A stretch of 26,525 bases of DNA from Hydrocurvibacter sp036169815 (GCA_036169815.1 JAVHOA010000121.1:1-26525), one strand, 5' to 3'; positions 14,631 through 22,651 are shown, counted from the stretch's first letter. The notes: generated by a model not told the origin, from the sequence alone. Program-made: numbers and translations.

Positions 14631-14688
14631 CTTTAGGGGATGCAGGGACAATTGTCCCTGCCACTTTAGGGGCTTTGCTCCTAAAGTG
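14631..14688. repeat. REP-like palindromic block downstream of the PII gene
   Basis: CTTTAGGGG occurs twice in the same direction (14631-14639 and 14664-14672). Between the copies lies a perfect 20-base palindrome (14642-14661, GCAGGGACAATTGTCCCTGC). The second copy forms a 12-bp hairpin with CTCCTAAAG (14662-14688, loop TTT). It may also stop transcription of the glnB-type gene from the minus strand, but no T tract follows in that direction. Confidence 0.7.
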
Positions 14689-14699
14689 TATGACAACAG

Positions 14700-15038
14700 C
14701 TAGATAGCTTCTTTGTCTGTTTCGCCAGTACGAATACGGATAATCTTTGCAATATCACTGACAAATATTTTGCCATCACCAATTTTTCCTGTTCTCGCTG
14801 CGTTGATAATCGCGTTGCTTACAGCATCGACTTGATCATCATCAATTACCATTTCCATCTTTACTTTTGGTAGAAAATCTACAACATACTCAGCACCGCG
14901 GTATAACTCGCTATGCCCTTTTTGACGGCCATAGCCCTTCACTTCGCTTACTGTCATTCCCGTAATGCCAATCTCTGCTAAAGCATCTTTGACATCTTCA
15001 AGTTTAAATGGTTTGATAACTGCTTCTATTTTTTTCAT
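14700..15038 (-). CDS. glnK: Nitrogen regulatory protein PII (GlnB/GlnK)
   Basis: 112 aa trimeric signal protein that binds ATP/ADP and 2-oxoglutarate and plugs the AmtB channel through its T-loop. It shows the PII features: the N-terminal MKKIEAVIKPFKLEDVKDAL, T-loop GRQKGHSELYRGAEY with Y51 (the uridylylation site in enterobacteria) and the C-terminal signature TGKIGDGKIFVSDI followed by RIRTGE. It lies 14 bases after amtB in the same direction, hence the glnK name; glnB would be equally defensible on sequence. Whether this organism uridylylates it cannot be told from the window. Confidence 0.95.
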   Translation of the reverse strand: MKKIEAVIKPFKLEDVKDALAEIGITGMTVSEVKGYGRQKGHSELYRGAEYVVDFLPKVKMEMVIDDDQVDAVSNAIINAARTGKIGDGKIFVSDIAKIIRIRTGETDKEAI

Positions 15039-15052
15039 CTATTATCCTTCAC

Positions 15053-16360
15053 TTATATGTTTAAGCCACGTTCACCGTGGACCGCTTCATCAAGACCAAG
15101 CGATTCAGTCTCTTCATTTACACGTCCACCACCTGTAAGTGCTGATGCTATAAAGTAAACCACTATAGTTCCTACGAGTGTTACTAAACCAACAACCGCG
15201 ATTGACTCAAGTTGCACCATAATTTGTCCCATTCTATCACCTGAAGCTTTGAGTGGACCATCCCACAGAAGCGCTTTGTCATCGAGCGCAAAGATACCTG
15301 TTGCAAGCGCACCCCAAAGACCTGCGAGAAAGTGGATTCCAAATGCATCCAAACTATCATCATATCCAAGTTTTTTCTTTAGTACCGCTACTCCAAAGAA
15401 ACCGATAGCCGAACCAACCACACCAATAACCAAAGCACCGCTCACAGCAACAAAACCAGCCGCTGGAGTGATGGCAACAAGACCCGCAACAACACCTGAA
15501 GCGGCACCTAAAAGTGTAGGTTTTTTGAACACAACCCACTCGATAACCAACCATGTGATTGCTGCTGCTGCAGTTGCAATTGTCGTTGTTAAAAGCGCTA
15601 AGCCAGCAATCTCATTTGCACCAAATGCAGAACCTGCATTAAATCCATACCATCCAAACCAAAGAAGCGCTGCACCAAGAGCTGTAAGCATAACGCTCAT
15701 AGGTTTCATAGCAACTTTTAAGTATCCCGAACGTCTTCCAACTAAAAACGCAAGCACTAAACCAGCAAGCCCGCCATTCATATGAACAACTGTTCCACCA
15801 GCAAAATCAAGTGTGCCAGCAGCAAAGAGAAAACCGCCACCCCATACCATGTGTGCAATTGGAGCATATACAACAACTGTCCAGAGTGCTACAAAAATAA
15901 GCCATGTAGAAAACTTCATACGCTCAATAATAGAGCCACTTGCAATGGCTACGGTAATTGCTGCAAAAGTAGCCTGAAATGCTATAAATACGAATTGTGG
16001 GTAGGAACCAACAGTTGTTAAATCGTTCCATTTGATGCCACTAAGCATAAGGTTTGAAAAACCACCCATAAAACTGTTGATGCCCTCAGCCGCTGTGCCA
16101 AACGCCATTGAGTATCCTGCAACAACCCAAGCAATAATCGCAACACTAAAGCCAACAAAGACCATAGCAAATGTGTTAAGTAAGTTTTTAGAGCGAGTCA
16201 TACCGCCATAAAATAAAGCAAGACCCGCTGGAGTCATCAATAATACAAGCGCTGTTGACATCATCATCCACGCTGTATTTCCTGTATCTAATTTAGGCGC
16301 GTCTGCAGCTAATGCTAAAGACGGTAAAAGTAACGCTGCACTTAAAAGCCATTTTTTCAT
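15053..16360 (-). CDS. amtB: Ammonium transporter AmtB
   Basis: 435 aa inner-membrane ammonium channel. A cleavable signal peptide (MKKWLLSAALLLPSLALA) precedes eleven or so membrane helices. The twin pore histidines are at H193 (in FAGGTVVHMNGG) and H343 (in DAFGIHFLAG); aromatic gate and other conserved stretches (AGLALFYGGMTRSKN) are intact. The frame runs upstream to a TTG at 16381, but I chose 16360 because it starts the signal peptide and has AAAGGA at a good distance. The PII gene follows 14 bases downstream, so the pair can regulate itself. A TATACT on the minus strand (16415-16410) may be its -10. A 178-codon frame on the opposite strand is a shadow. Confidence 0.97.
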   Translation of the reverse strand: MKKWLLSAALLLPSLALAADAPKLDTGNTAWMMMSTALVLLMTPAGLALFYGGMTRSKNLLNTFAMVFVGFSVAIIAWVVAGYSMAFGTAAEGINSFMGGFSNLMLSGIKWNDLTTVGSYPQFVFIAFQATFAAITVAIASGSIIERMKFSTWLIFVALWTVVVYAPIAHMVWGGGFLFAAGTLDFAGGTVVHMNGGLAGLVLAFLVGRRSGYLKVAMKPMSVMLTALGAALLWFGWYGFNAGSAFGANEIAGLALLTTTIATAAAAITWLVIEWVVFKKPTLLGAASGVVAGLVAITPAAGFVAVSGALVIGVVGSAIGFFGVAVLKKKLGYDDSLDAFGIHFLAGLWGALATGIFALDDKALLWDGPLKASGDRMGQIMVQLESIAVVGLVTLVGTIVVYFIASALTGGGRVNEETESLGLDEAVHGERGLNI

Positions 16361-16445
16361 CTTACATTCCTTTGAACTCAATTGCTTGAGTGAATTAATT
16401 TGTGAGAAAAGTATATCACTTCACAGTTGCTCATATAATCAGTCT

Positions 16446-16466
16446 ATTGATTAAATTTTAATCAAT
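16446..16466. promoter_or_regulatory. Palindromic possible operator between amtB and selO
   Basis: ATTGATTAAA-T-TTTAATCAAT is a perfect 21-base palindrome in the 184-base divergent gap. It begins seven bases after a TATAAT on the plus strand (16434-16439), so a bound repressor would sit on the selO start site, and it lies upstream of the probable amtB -10. The outer half sites resemble FNR/CRP (TTGAT/ATCAA), but the 9-base spacing is too wide for that family. Confidence 0.45.
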
Positions 16467-16544
16467 TTAAGAGAGGGCTTGCGCAATCTATCTATATTGT
16501 TCTACTTAGGAGGCTTGAAGTGAGATATATGTAAAAATCCTCTC

Positions 16545-17993
16545 ATGAAACTAGAACAATTACAATTACAAACCTCTTATCTCAACTTTGATGAAGAGTT
16601 TTTCCACAAAGTATTTCCCGCTCCGCTTAAAGATCCATTTTTGATCTCTGCAAATGAGCATCTTGCAAAAGCCTTACATGTAAGCATAGATGAACTTTAC
16701 AGCGAGGAATTTGTAGCACTTATCAATGGAACATATAAACTCAAAGGAAGTGAACCATTTGCTATGTGTTATGCTGGACACCAGTTTGGGTATTTTGTGC
16801 CACGCCTTGGTGATGGGCGGGCGATCAACCTTGGCTCACTTGATGGTTGGCATCTCCAGCTCAAAGGTTCAGGACTCACACGCTACTCAAGAGCTGGTGA
16901 TGGGCGCGCGGTTTTACGCTCTTCTATTAGAGAGTATTTGATGAGTGAAGCAATGCATGCTTTGGGAGTGCCTACAAGTCGCGCGCTTGGACTCATTGGT
17001 AGTGATGAGAATGTTGCGCGTGAGCGCTTAGAAAAAGGCGCCATTGTTTTGCGCGTCTCTTCGAGTTGGATACGATTTGGAACTTTTGAGTATTTTTATG
17101 CGCAAAAAAAATATGACAAACTCCAAGCCTTGGCAGATTATGTTTTACAAGAGAGTTATAGCGAGTTTATTGGACGTGAAAACTGCTATCTTTTAATGTT
17201 TGAAGCCATCGTAAAACGTACTGCAGAATTGATGGCGCACTGGCAGAGCATTGGCTTTTGTCACGGTGTCATGAATACTGACAATATGTCTATCGCAGGG
17301 CTTACTATCGACTATGGTCCGTATGCTTTTTTAGATGATTATGATTTTGATTATATCTGCAACCACACTGATAGTGAAGGGCGTTACAGTTTTGGCAATC
17401 AGCCAAATATTGGATATTGGAATTTGGAGATGCTCTTAAATGCGCTTACACCTTTGATAAATAGGGACAAAGGAAAAGAGGTTATAGAAAAATATAGCGC
17501 ATTTTTTGTAGAAAAATATCATGCGCTCATGTGTGCAAAACTTGGACTCGATGCTAAAAAAGAGTATTCAAAACTGATACAGTGGCTTTTAAATATTTTG
17601 CAAAATGATGCCGTTGATTACACTCTCTTTTTTAGAACGCTGAGTGAATATAGCGCAAGAGAGCAGGTTACACGACTTTTTATCTCGCAAACACGCATCA
17701 ATGAATGGCTCGATACCTATGAAAAAGAGTTTTTATCGCAAAAAAGCCTTACATGTAAGCAAGTTATACAAAAAAGAATGCAACAAACGATGCAAAGCGT
17801 CAATCCAAAATATGTCCTCAAAAACTATATGCTTCAAGAAGCGATAGAAAAAGCACAAAATGGAGATTTTTCTTTGGTAAACAATCTCTTACATGTAGCC
17901 CAAAATCCTTTTGATGCGCATAAGCAGTTTGCAAGATTTGCACAAGCAACCCCGCATCAGTTCAAAGCACTCAAACTGAGTTGTTCGTCATAA
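16545..17993 (+). CDS. selO: SelO/YdiU protein adenylyltransferase (pseudokinase fold)
   Basis: 482 aa. SelO proteins transfer AMP from ATP to Ser/Thr/Tyr of target proteins and respond to redox state. Family motifs are intact: YAGHQFGYFVPRLGDGRA (76-93), LKGSGLTRYSRAGDGRA with the nucleotide-binding lysine (K107), RSSIREYLMSEAM (125-137), and the metal-site segment HGVMNTDNMS (240-249) with D246 and D256 of IDYG. The C-terminus is SCSS, with Cys where animal SelO carries selenocysteine. The ATG has no good ribosome site directly before it; an AGGAGG lies far upstream (16508-16513), and a TGA eight codons before the ATG rules out an upstream start. Two perfect palindrome copies and one near-copy lie in the gene. 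Confidence 0.95.
   Translation: MKLEQLQLQTSYLNFDEEFFHKVFPAPLKDPFLISANEHLAKALHVSIDELYSEEFVALINGTYKLKGSEPFAMCYAGHQFGYFVPRLGDGRAINLGSLDGWHLQLKGSGLTRYSRAGDGRAVLRSSIREYLMSEAMHALGVPTSRALGLIGSDENVARERLEKGAIVLRVSSSWIRFGTFEYFYAQKKYDKLQALADYVLQESYSEFIGRENCYLLMFEAIVKRTAELMAHWQSIGFCHGVMNTDNMSIAGLTIDYGPYAFLDDYDFDYICNHTDSEGRYSFGNQPNIGYWNLEMLLNALTPLINRDKGKEVIEKYSAFFVEKYHALMCAKLGLDAKKEYSKLIQWLLNILQNDAVDYTLFFRTLSEYSAREQVTRLFISQTRINEWLDTYEKEFLSQKSLTCKQVIQKRMQQTMQSVNPKYVLKNYMLQEAIEKAQNGDFSLVNNLLHVAQNPFDAHKQFARFAQATPHQFKALKLSCSS
16673..16684. repeat. Iterated palindrome CTTACATGTAAG, copy 5
   Basis: In selO, read as LHVS (44-47), in the poorly conserved N-terminal part before YAGHQFG. Confidence 0.95.
17748..17759. 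repeat. Iterated palindrome CTTACATGTAAG, copy 6
   Basis: In the C-terminal, less conserved part of selO, read as LTCK (402-405). A degenerate relative, CTTACATGTAGC, follows at 17888-17899 (LLHVA). Confidence 0.95.
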
Positions 17994-18036
17994 TATTGCA
18001 AAGTGCCTACTTTTGGAATATTAAGCCTAGTTTCGC

Positions 18037-18042
18037 TAAAAT
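18037..18042 (+). promoter_or_regulatory. Possible -10 element of gyrA
   Basis: TAAAAT 29 bases before the start codon within the 77-base selO-gyrA gap. No clear -35 box. Confidence 0.4.
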
Positions 18043-18070
18043 GGGCGAAAATTATTTCTAGGCATTATTG

Positions 18071-20551
18071 ATGAACGATTTATTAGATAACAGTCAAATC
18101 AAAAACATAAATATAGAAGACACTCTACAAAGTAGCTACCTTGATTACTCGATGAGTGTTATTATCGGACGTGCGCTTCCTGATGTTCGCGATGGACTGA
18201 AACCTGTTCATAGACGTATTCTTTATGCAATGGATAAACTCAACCTCTCAGCAGGTGCAAAATATAAAAAATCTGCTCGTATCGTTGGGGATGTCATCGG
18301 TCAGTATCACCCACATGGAGATACTGCTGTTTATGATGCGCTTGTTCGTATGGCACAACCATTTTCTATGAGTATGCCACTTGTTGATGGACAAGGAAAC
18401 TTTGGTTCCATTGATGGTGATAACGCCGCTGCGATGCGTTACACCGAAGCCCGTATGACAAAGTACGCAGGCGAATTGCTTAAAGATTTAGAAAAAAATA
18501 CGGTCAATATGATTGACAACTACGATGGAACAACGCAAGAGCCCGATGTGCTTCCAACGCGCGTTCCAAATCTCCTTATCAACGGTTCAAGTGGAATCGC
18601 TGTTGGTATGGCTACAAATATCCCTCCACACAATCCACGCGAGATTATCGGCGGATTGAAACTGCTTTTAGATAATCCAGATTGTGAACTCTATGAACTT
18701 ATGGAGTATATTAAAGCGCCAGATTTTCCAACAGGTGGAACAATCTTTGGAAAAAAAGGGATTATGGATGCGTATGAAACAGGACGCGGACGTATTAAAG
18801 TGCGTGCAAAAACGCATATTGAGAAAAAAGCAAACAAAGATGTCATCGTTATTGATGAACTTCCTTATCAAGTCAATAAAGCACGCCTCATTGAGAGTAT
18901 TGCAAATCTTGTCAAAGATAAACTTTTAGAAGGGATTGCAGAGATTCGTGATGAATCTGACCGTGAAGGAATTCGCGTAGTTATCGAGCTTAAACGTGAT
19001 GCGATGAGTGAGATTGTGCTCAACAACCTTTTCAAATCTACCAATATGCAAACGACTTTTGGTATCATCATGCTTTCCATCTTAAACCAAGAACCGCGTA
19101 TTTTTGGTATCAAAGATATCTTGAAAAACTTTATCAATCACCGTAAAACAGTTATTATCCGTAGAACTATCTTTGACCTTGAAAAAGCAAAAGCAAGAGC
19201 ACATATCTTAGAGGGTCTCATCAAAGCAATCAGTATTATCGATGATGTGATTCGTGTTATTCGTGCCTCAAAAAGCGAAGAGGAAGCAAGAGATAATCTT
19301 GTTAGCGAGTTTGATTTCTCTGAGATTCAAGCAGCAAGTATCGTTGCGATGCGACTTGGAAGATTAACAGGTCTTGAAATCGAAAAAATCGAAAATGAGC
19401 TTCGTGAATTGATAAGCCTAATCGAATATTTAGAGTCAATTTTAAAAAGCGAAGAAGTACTTCATGGCATCATTAAAGATGAACTCGATGAGGTGTATGA
19501 GACCTATGCAATTGAGAGACGCACAGAGATAGAAGATGATTATGACGATATTGATATTGAAGATTTGATTCCAAATGAGCCAATGGTTGTAACTATCACA
19601 CACCGTGGCTATATCAAACGTGTACCACTTATACAGTATGAGAAACAGCGCCGTGGCGGAAAAGGTAAAACCGCCGTTACAATCTATGAAGATGACTTTA
19701 TTGAGAAATTTTTTATCTGTAATACGCATGATACCTTGATGTTTGTGACAGACCGTGGGCAGTTGCATTGGTTGAAAGTTTATAAGATTCCAGAGGGAAG
19801 CCGCACTGCAAAAGGTAAAGCGGTTGTCAATCTTGTTAATCTTGTTGCCAATGAAAATATCTGCTCGATTATCCCAACAACGGATTTTAGTGAAGATAAA
19901 TCACTTACTTTCTTTACTCAAAACGGGATTGTAAAACGCACTAATCTTTCTGAATTTTCAAATATTAGAAGCAATGGAGTACGAGCGATTATTTTAGATG
20001 ATGATGATACGCTTATTCTCGCGCTGATTGCCACAAAAGAGACAAAATACCTTTTCATTGTGACGCAAAAAGCACAATGTATTAAGTTCGAGATAGAAAA
20101 AACCCGTGAACAAGGGCGTTCTACTCGCGGTGTGAGAGGGATTAAGTTTAAAATTGCTGGTGATAAAGTTGTTGATGCAAATGTGATTGATAGCGATGAG
20201 CAAGAGATACTTATGGTGAGTGAAAAAGGGATTGGTAAACGAACAGATGCTGGAGAATACCGCCTGACAAATCGCGGTGGTTCAGGTGTTATTGCTATGA
20301 AACTCAACCAAAAAACAGGCGTGAATGTTGTGGGATGTTTGATGGTCGATGAAAATATGGATATGATGGCGCTGACTGTGGCTGGAAAAATGATCCGTGT
20401 TGATATGCAGACAATCTCAAAATCTTCAAGAAATACAAGTGGCGTTTATATCGTAAAAGGCGATGATGTTGCAAGTATTTCACGCTGTCCAAAAGAGGAA
20501 GAGGAAGAGGAGTTTGAGGGAGATGAAGCTCCAACTCTAGAATTGGAATAG
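18071..20551 (+). CDS. gyrA: DNA gyrase subunit A
   Basis: 826 aa. Breaks and rejoins DNA during negative supercoiling together with GyrB. Catalytic Y124 lies in AAMRYTEARM. The quinolone region reads HPHGDTAVYDALVRMAQ, with T85 and D89 in the positions of E. coli S83 and D87; threonine there is the usual susceptible state in Campylobacter as I know it. The GyrA box QRRGGKG at about 526-532, with six-bladed repeats after it, distinguishes gyrase from ParC. The protein ends in an acidic tail (EEEEEEFEGDE). A TTG precedes the ATG, but the ATG is the natural start. flgP follows after 49 bases. Confidence 0.98.
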   Translation: MNDLLDNSQIKNINIEDTLQSSYLDYSMSVIIGRALPDVRDGLKPVHRRILYAMDKLNLSAGAKYKKSARIVGDVIGQYHPHGDTAVYDALVRMAQPFSMSMPLVDGQGNFGSIDGDNAAAMRYTEARMTKYAGELLKDLEKNTVNMIDNYDGTTQEPDVLPTRVPNLLINGSSGIAVGMATNIPPHNPREIIGGLKLLLDNPDCELYELMEYIKAPDFPTGGTIFGKKGIMDAYETGRGRIKVRAKTHIEKKANKDVIVIDELPYQVNKARLIESIANLVKDKLLEGIAEIRDESDREGIRVVIELKRDAMSEIVLNNLFKSTNMQTTFGIIMLSILNQEPRIFGIKDILKNFINHRKTVIIRRTIFDLEKAKARAHILEGLIKAISIIDDVIRVIRASKSEEEARDNLVSEFDFSEIQAASIVAMRLGRLTGLEIEKIENELRELISLIEYLESILKSEEVLHGIIKDELDEVYETYAIERRTEIEDDYDDIDIEDLIPNEPMVVTITHRGYIKRVPLIQYEKQRRGGKGKTAVTIYEDDFIEKFFICNTHDTLMFVTDRGQLHWLKVYKIPEGSRTAKGKAVVNLVNLVANENICSIIPTTDFSEDKSLTFFTQNGIVKRTNLSEFSNIRSNGVRAIILDDDDTLILALIATKETKYLFIVTQKAQCIKFEIEKTREQGRSTRGVRGIKFKIAGDKVVDANVIDSDEQEILMVSEKGIGKRTDAGEYRLTNRGGSGVIAMKLNQKTGVNVVGCLMVDENMDMMALTVAGKMIRVDMQTISKSSRNTSGVYIVKGDDVASISRCPKEEEEEEFEGDEAPTLELE

Positions 20552-20600
20552 TTTGTGCTTAAAGAAACTCTAGATAATTTGCCTTCAAGGATTGTATAAA

Positions 20601-21083
20601 ATGAAACACTCTCTCGCTCTGGCTGCATTGCTACTCACAGCATCCGTGCATGCAGATGATATAGAAACTGCGCAGAATAAAGATAAAAATTGTATTACTT
20701 CTTGTACAAAAAAATTGGTTGACCCCAACGATGTTATTAAAGCAAATGTGCTCGTAGATGAACTTTCTCCAATGCACCAAATTCGCATAAGTGTTGTGGG
20801 CGAGGGTGTGGCACCGCTCAATACCTCTTCTCCAGCACAAGCATATGCGCTCGCCAAACGTGCTGCCATCGCAGATGCGTACCGTCAGATTGCTGAAAAA
20901 GTCAAAGGTGTAAGAGTTGAAGGGCAAGATACAATCAGCAATATGATGATGCAACACTCTACACTTCGCACTTCTGTTGACGCGATGATTCGTAACGCAA
21001 ATTTAGTTGAAACAAACTTTAAAGAGGGTCTGTGCGAAGTAGAGATGGAAATCTTACTCTCTTACTCTCAATTTACTCATTAA
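20601..21083 (+). CDS. flgP: FlgP-type flagellar basal-disk protein (LPP20 family)
   Basis: 160 aa. In Campylobacter, FlgP is an outer-membrane lipoprotein that builds the large basal disk around the flagellar motor and is needed for motility. The LPP20-type domain is clear: RISVVGEGVAP (62-72), SPAQAYALAKRAAIADAYRQIAEKVKGV (78-104), then VEGQDTISNM. The position after gyrA and before flgQ/flgR supports the name. The N-terminus MKHSLALAALLLTASVHA is a signal peptide with an ordinary AxA-like cleavage site and no lipobox cysteine; the first cysteines are at 31 and 35 (CITSC). AAGGA lies upstream of the ATG. The 3' end overlaps flgQ by 52 bases. Confidence 0.88.
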   Translation: MKHSLALAALLLTASVHADDIETAQNKDKNCITSCTKKLVDPNDVIKANVLVDELSPMHQIRISVVGEGVAPLNTSSPAQAYALAKRAAIADAYRQIAEKVKGVRVEGQDTISNMMMQHSTLRTSVDAMIRNANLVETNFKEGLCEVEMEILLSYSQFTH

Positions 21084-21448
21084 TATTTTGTACATCTGTT
21101 TTTAGCGCGGAGGAGTATTTTATCTCCACGCGCTATGCTGTACAAAATGCAATGCTTCTCAACGACAGTTTAGACGTTTCAAAAGCAATGACTCCCTGCA
21201 AAGGTGAGCTTGTGGGAAGCTCTTTACTTTTGCCTTCTCGTGATAATTCCAAAGATTTAAAAAAAATAGTGTTACAAAACAGTGATCAATTCTTTTCCTA
21301 CATCAATACCCTTGGCTTACATGTAAGGAGTTTTGAAGAGGTTTCTAACGGACGTGAGAGTTCTCTCGTGACCATCACACTCAAGCCAACCTGCTTTACA
21401 GTCGAGATTAATGATAATTTCGTTAAAATTGCCCCTTTTAAAGAGTAA
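21032..21448 (+). CDS. flgQ: FlgQ-like motility protein
   Basis: 138 aa. In Campylobacter, flgQ lies between flgP and flgR and is needed for motility and FlgP stability. There is no ATG in frame near the beginning. The best start is GTG at 21032 with AGAGGG just before it, which produces a full signal peptide (residues 1-26, core LTLLLSIYSLIFCTSVFSA). The overlap with flgP is then 52 bases in another frame, which is long. A later, non-standard start cannot be excluded, but the signal peptide would be lost. The mature part has no recognisable domain. The assignment rests mostly on position. LHVR at 96-99 comes from the iterated palindrome. Confidence 0.72.
   Translation: MRSRDGNLTLLLSIYSLIFCTSVFSAEEYFISTRYAVQNAMLLNDSLDVSKAMTPCKGELVGSSLLLPSRDNSKDLKKIVLQNSDQFFSYINTLGLHVRSFEEVSNGRESSLVTITLKPTCFTVEINDNFVKIAPFKE
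21316..21327. repeat. Iterated palindrome CTTACATGTAAG, copy 7
   Basis: In flgQ, read as LHVR (96-99); the base following the palindrome is G, so the fourth residue is Arg instead of Ser. Confidence 0.95.
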
Positions 21449-21475
21449 AAAAACGCGAAAAAAGTGAGGTTTATG

Positions 21476-22627
21476 ATGAAAATTGCCATCGTCGAAGATG
21501 ATATCAATATGCGTAAATCTTTAGAGATAGCAATGGAGGATTATAAAGAGTTTGAGGTAAAAACTTTTAAAAATCCAAAAGATGCCCTCAAAGCACTTGA
21601 TGATAGTTTTGAGCTTATACTCACAGATATCAATATGCCGGGAATGGATGGAATTGAGTTTGTAAAAACTTTGGGTGGCAAGTATGACGTCATTATTATG
21701 ACAGGCAATGCAACACTTCAAAGAGCGATAGAATCTATACAATTGGGCGTTAAAGATTTTTTACTCAAACCTTTTGAGATAGATACGCTCATCAAGGCGA
21801 TTCAAAGAGCCAATGAAGTTTCAAAAGTTGTGAAAAAACTTCCAACAAAAAACAAAACAATGGCTAAAGAGAGTTTTTTAGCATCCTCAAAAGCGCTTGA
21901 GAGCGCTAAAAATATTGCAAATAAAGCAGCAAAAACAGATGCAACGATTTTGCTTTTAGGTGAAAGTGGCGTAGGTAAAGAGGTGTTTGCACGGTATATT
22001 CACGACAATTCACCAAGAGCCAAAAAAGAGTTTGTAGCTATCAATATGGCGGCAATTCCTGATAACTTAGTAGAGAGTGAACTTTTTGGATATGAAAAGG
22101 GTGCTTTTACAGACGCCACCGAGTCCAAAGCGGGTCACTTTGAAAATGCAAATGGTGGCACCCTTTTTTTGGATGAGATAGGCGAGATGCCCTTTGGTGT
22201 TCAAGCAAAGATTCTTCGAGCCTTGCAAGAAAAAGAGGTGAGACGCTTAGGCTCTTCCAAATCTATTAAGATTGATGTGCGTATAATTTCGGCCACAAAT
22301 GCAAACTTGAGTGAAAAGATAAAAAATGGTGCGTTTCGAGAGGATTTGTACTACCGTTTAAATACAATCCCTTTGCATATTCCACCGCTACGGGATAGAG
22401 AAGAGGAGATTTTGCCACTCTCACAAACCATTTTGATGCAAAGTATTCAAGAGTATGGTTTAGAAGAGAAAGTATTTTCACAAGATGCACAAGAGCAGCT
22501 TTTGAGCTATGGCTGGCCTGGAAATATTCGTGAGCTAATCTCTGTTGTACAAAGAGCAGCGATTTTGAGCGATGGGCATGAGATAACACCCGAGGCTCTT
22601 TTTTTAGAGAGCCGCGGATTACGATAA
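21476..22627 (+). CDS. flgR: FlgR, sigma54-dependent flagellar response regulator
   Basis: 383 aa. FlgR is phosphorylated by FlgS and activates sigma54 (RpoN) transcription of rod-hook-filament genes. The receiver domain (1-115) has E8, D9, the phosphoacceptor in LTDINMPG (D52) and K100. The AAA+ domain shows Walker A GESGVGKE, Walker B GGTLFLDEIGEMP and R-finger region REDLYYRLN. The loop that contacts sigma54 reads GAFTDA rather than GAFTGA. The protein stops about 20 residues after WPGNIREL, so there is no Fis-type DNA-binding domain, as in Helicobacter FlgR. ATGs occur at 21473 and 21476; GAGG at 21466-21469 favours 21476. It follows flgQ after 27 bases. Confidence 0.93.
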   Translation: MKIAIVEDDINMRKSLEIAMEDYKEFEVKTFKNPKDALKALDDSFELILTDINMPGMDGIEFVKTLGGKYDVIIMTGNATLQRAIESIQLGVKDFLLKPFEIDTLIKAIQRANEVSKVVKKLPTKNKTMAKESFLASSKALESAKNIANKAAKTDATILLLGESGVGKEVFARYIHDNSPRAKKEFVAINMAAIPDNLVESELFGYEKGAFTDATESKAGHFENANGGTLFLDEIGEMPFGVQAKILRALQEKEVRRLGSSKSIKIDVRIISATNANLSEKIKNGAFREDLYYRLNTIPLHIPPLRDREEEILPLSQTILMQSIQEYGLEEKVFSQDAQEQLLSYGWPGNIRELISVVQRAAILSDGHEITPEALFLESRGLR

Positions 22628-22651
22628 ATTAAAATATTTGAGAGGATAGAT

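Larger units (their letters stand above)
14178..14699. other. Gene-free stretch with decayed coding remnant and repeats
   Basis: 520 bases between tRNA-Arg and the PII gene with no intact gene of convincing length. It holds, in order: an A9 run (14191-14199), an ACAT tetranucleotide run (14228-14241), a probable gene remnant on the minus strand, a 23-base inverted repeat and a palindromic REP-like block. Accumulation of such material next to a tRNA is typical of a site that once took up or lost DNA, but no integrase trace is visible. Confidence 0.6.

Noticed and set aside
15249..15785. 178-codon plus-strand frame
   Set aside because: Antisense shadow of amtB; repetitive Ala/Pro-rich composition arises from the complement of Gly/Ala membrane helices.
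16446..16466. FNR/CRP site between amtB and selO
   Set aside because: Half sites TTGAT/ATCAA are present but nine bases apart, whereas FNR needs four and CRP six.
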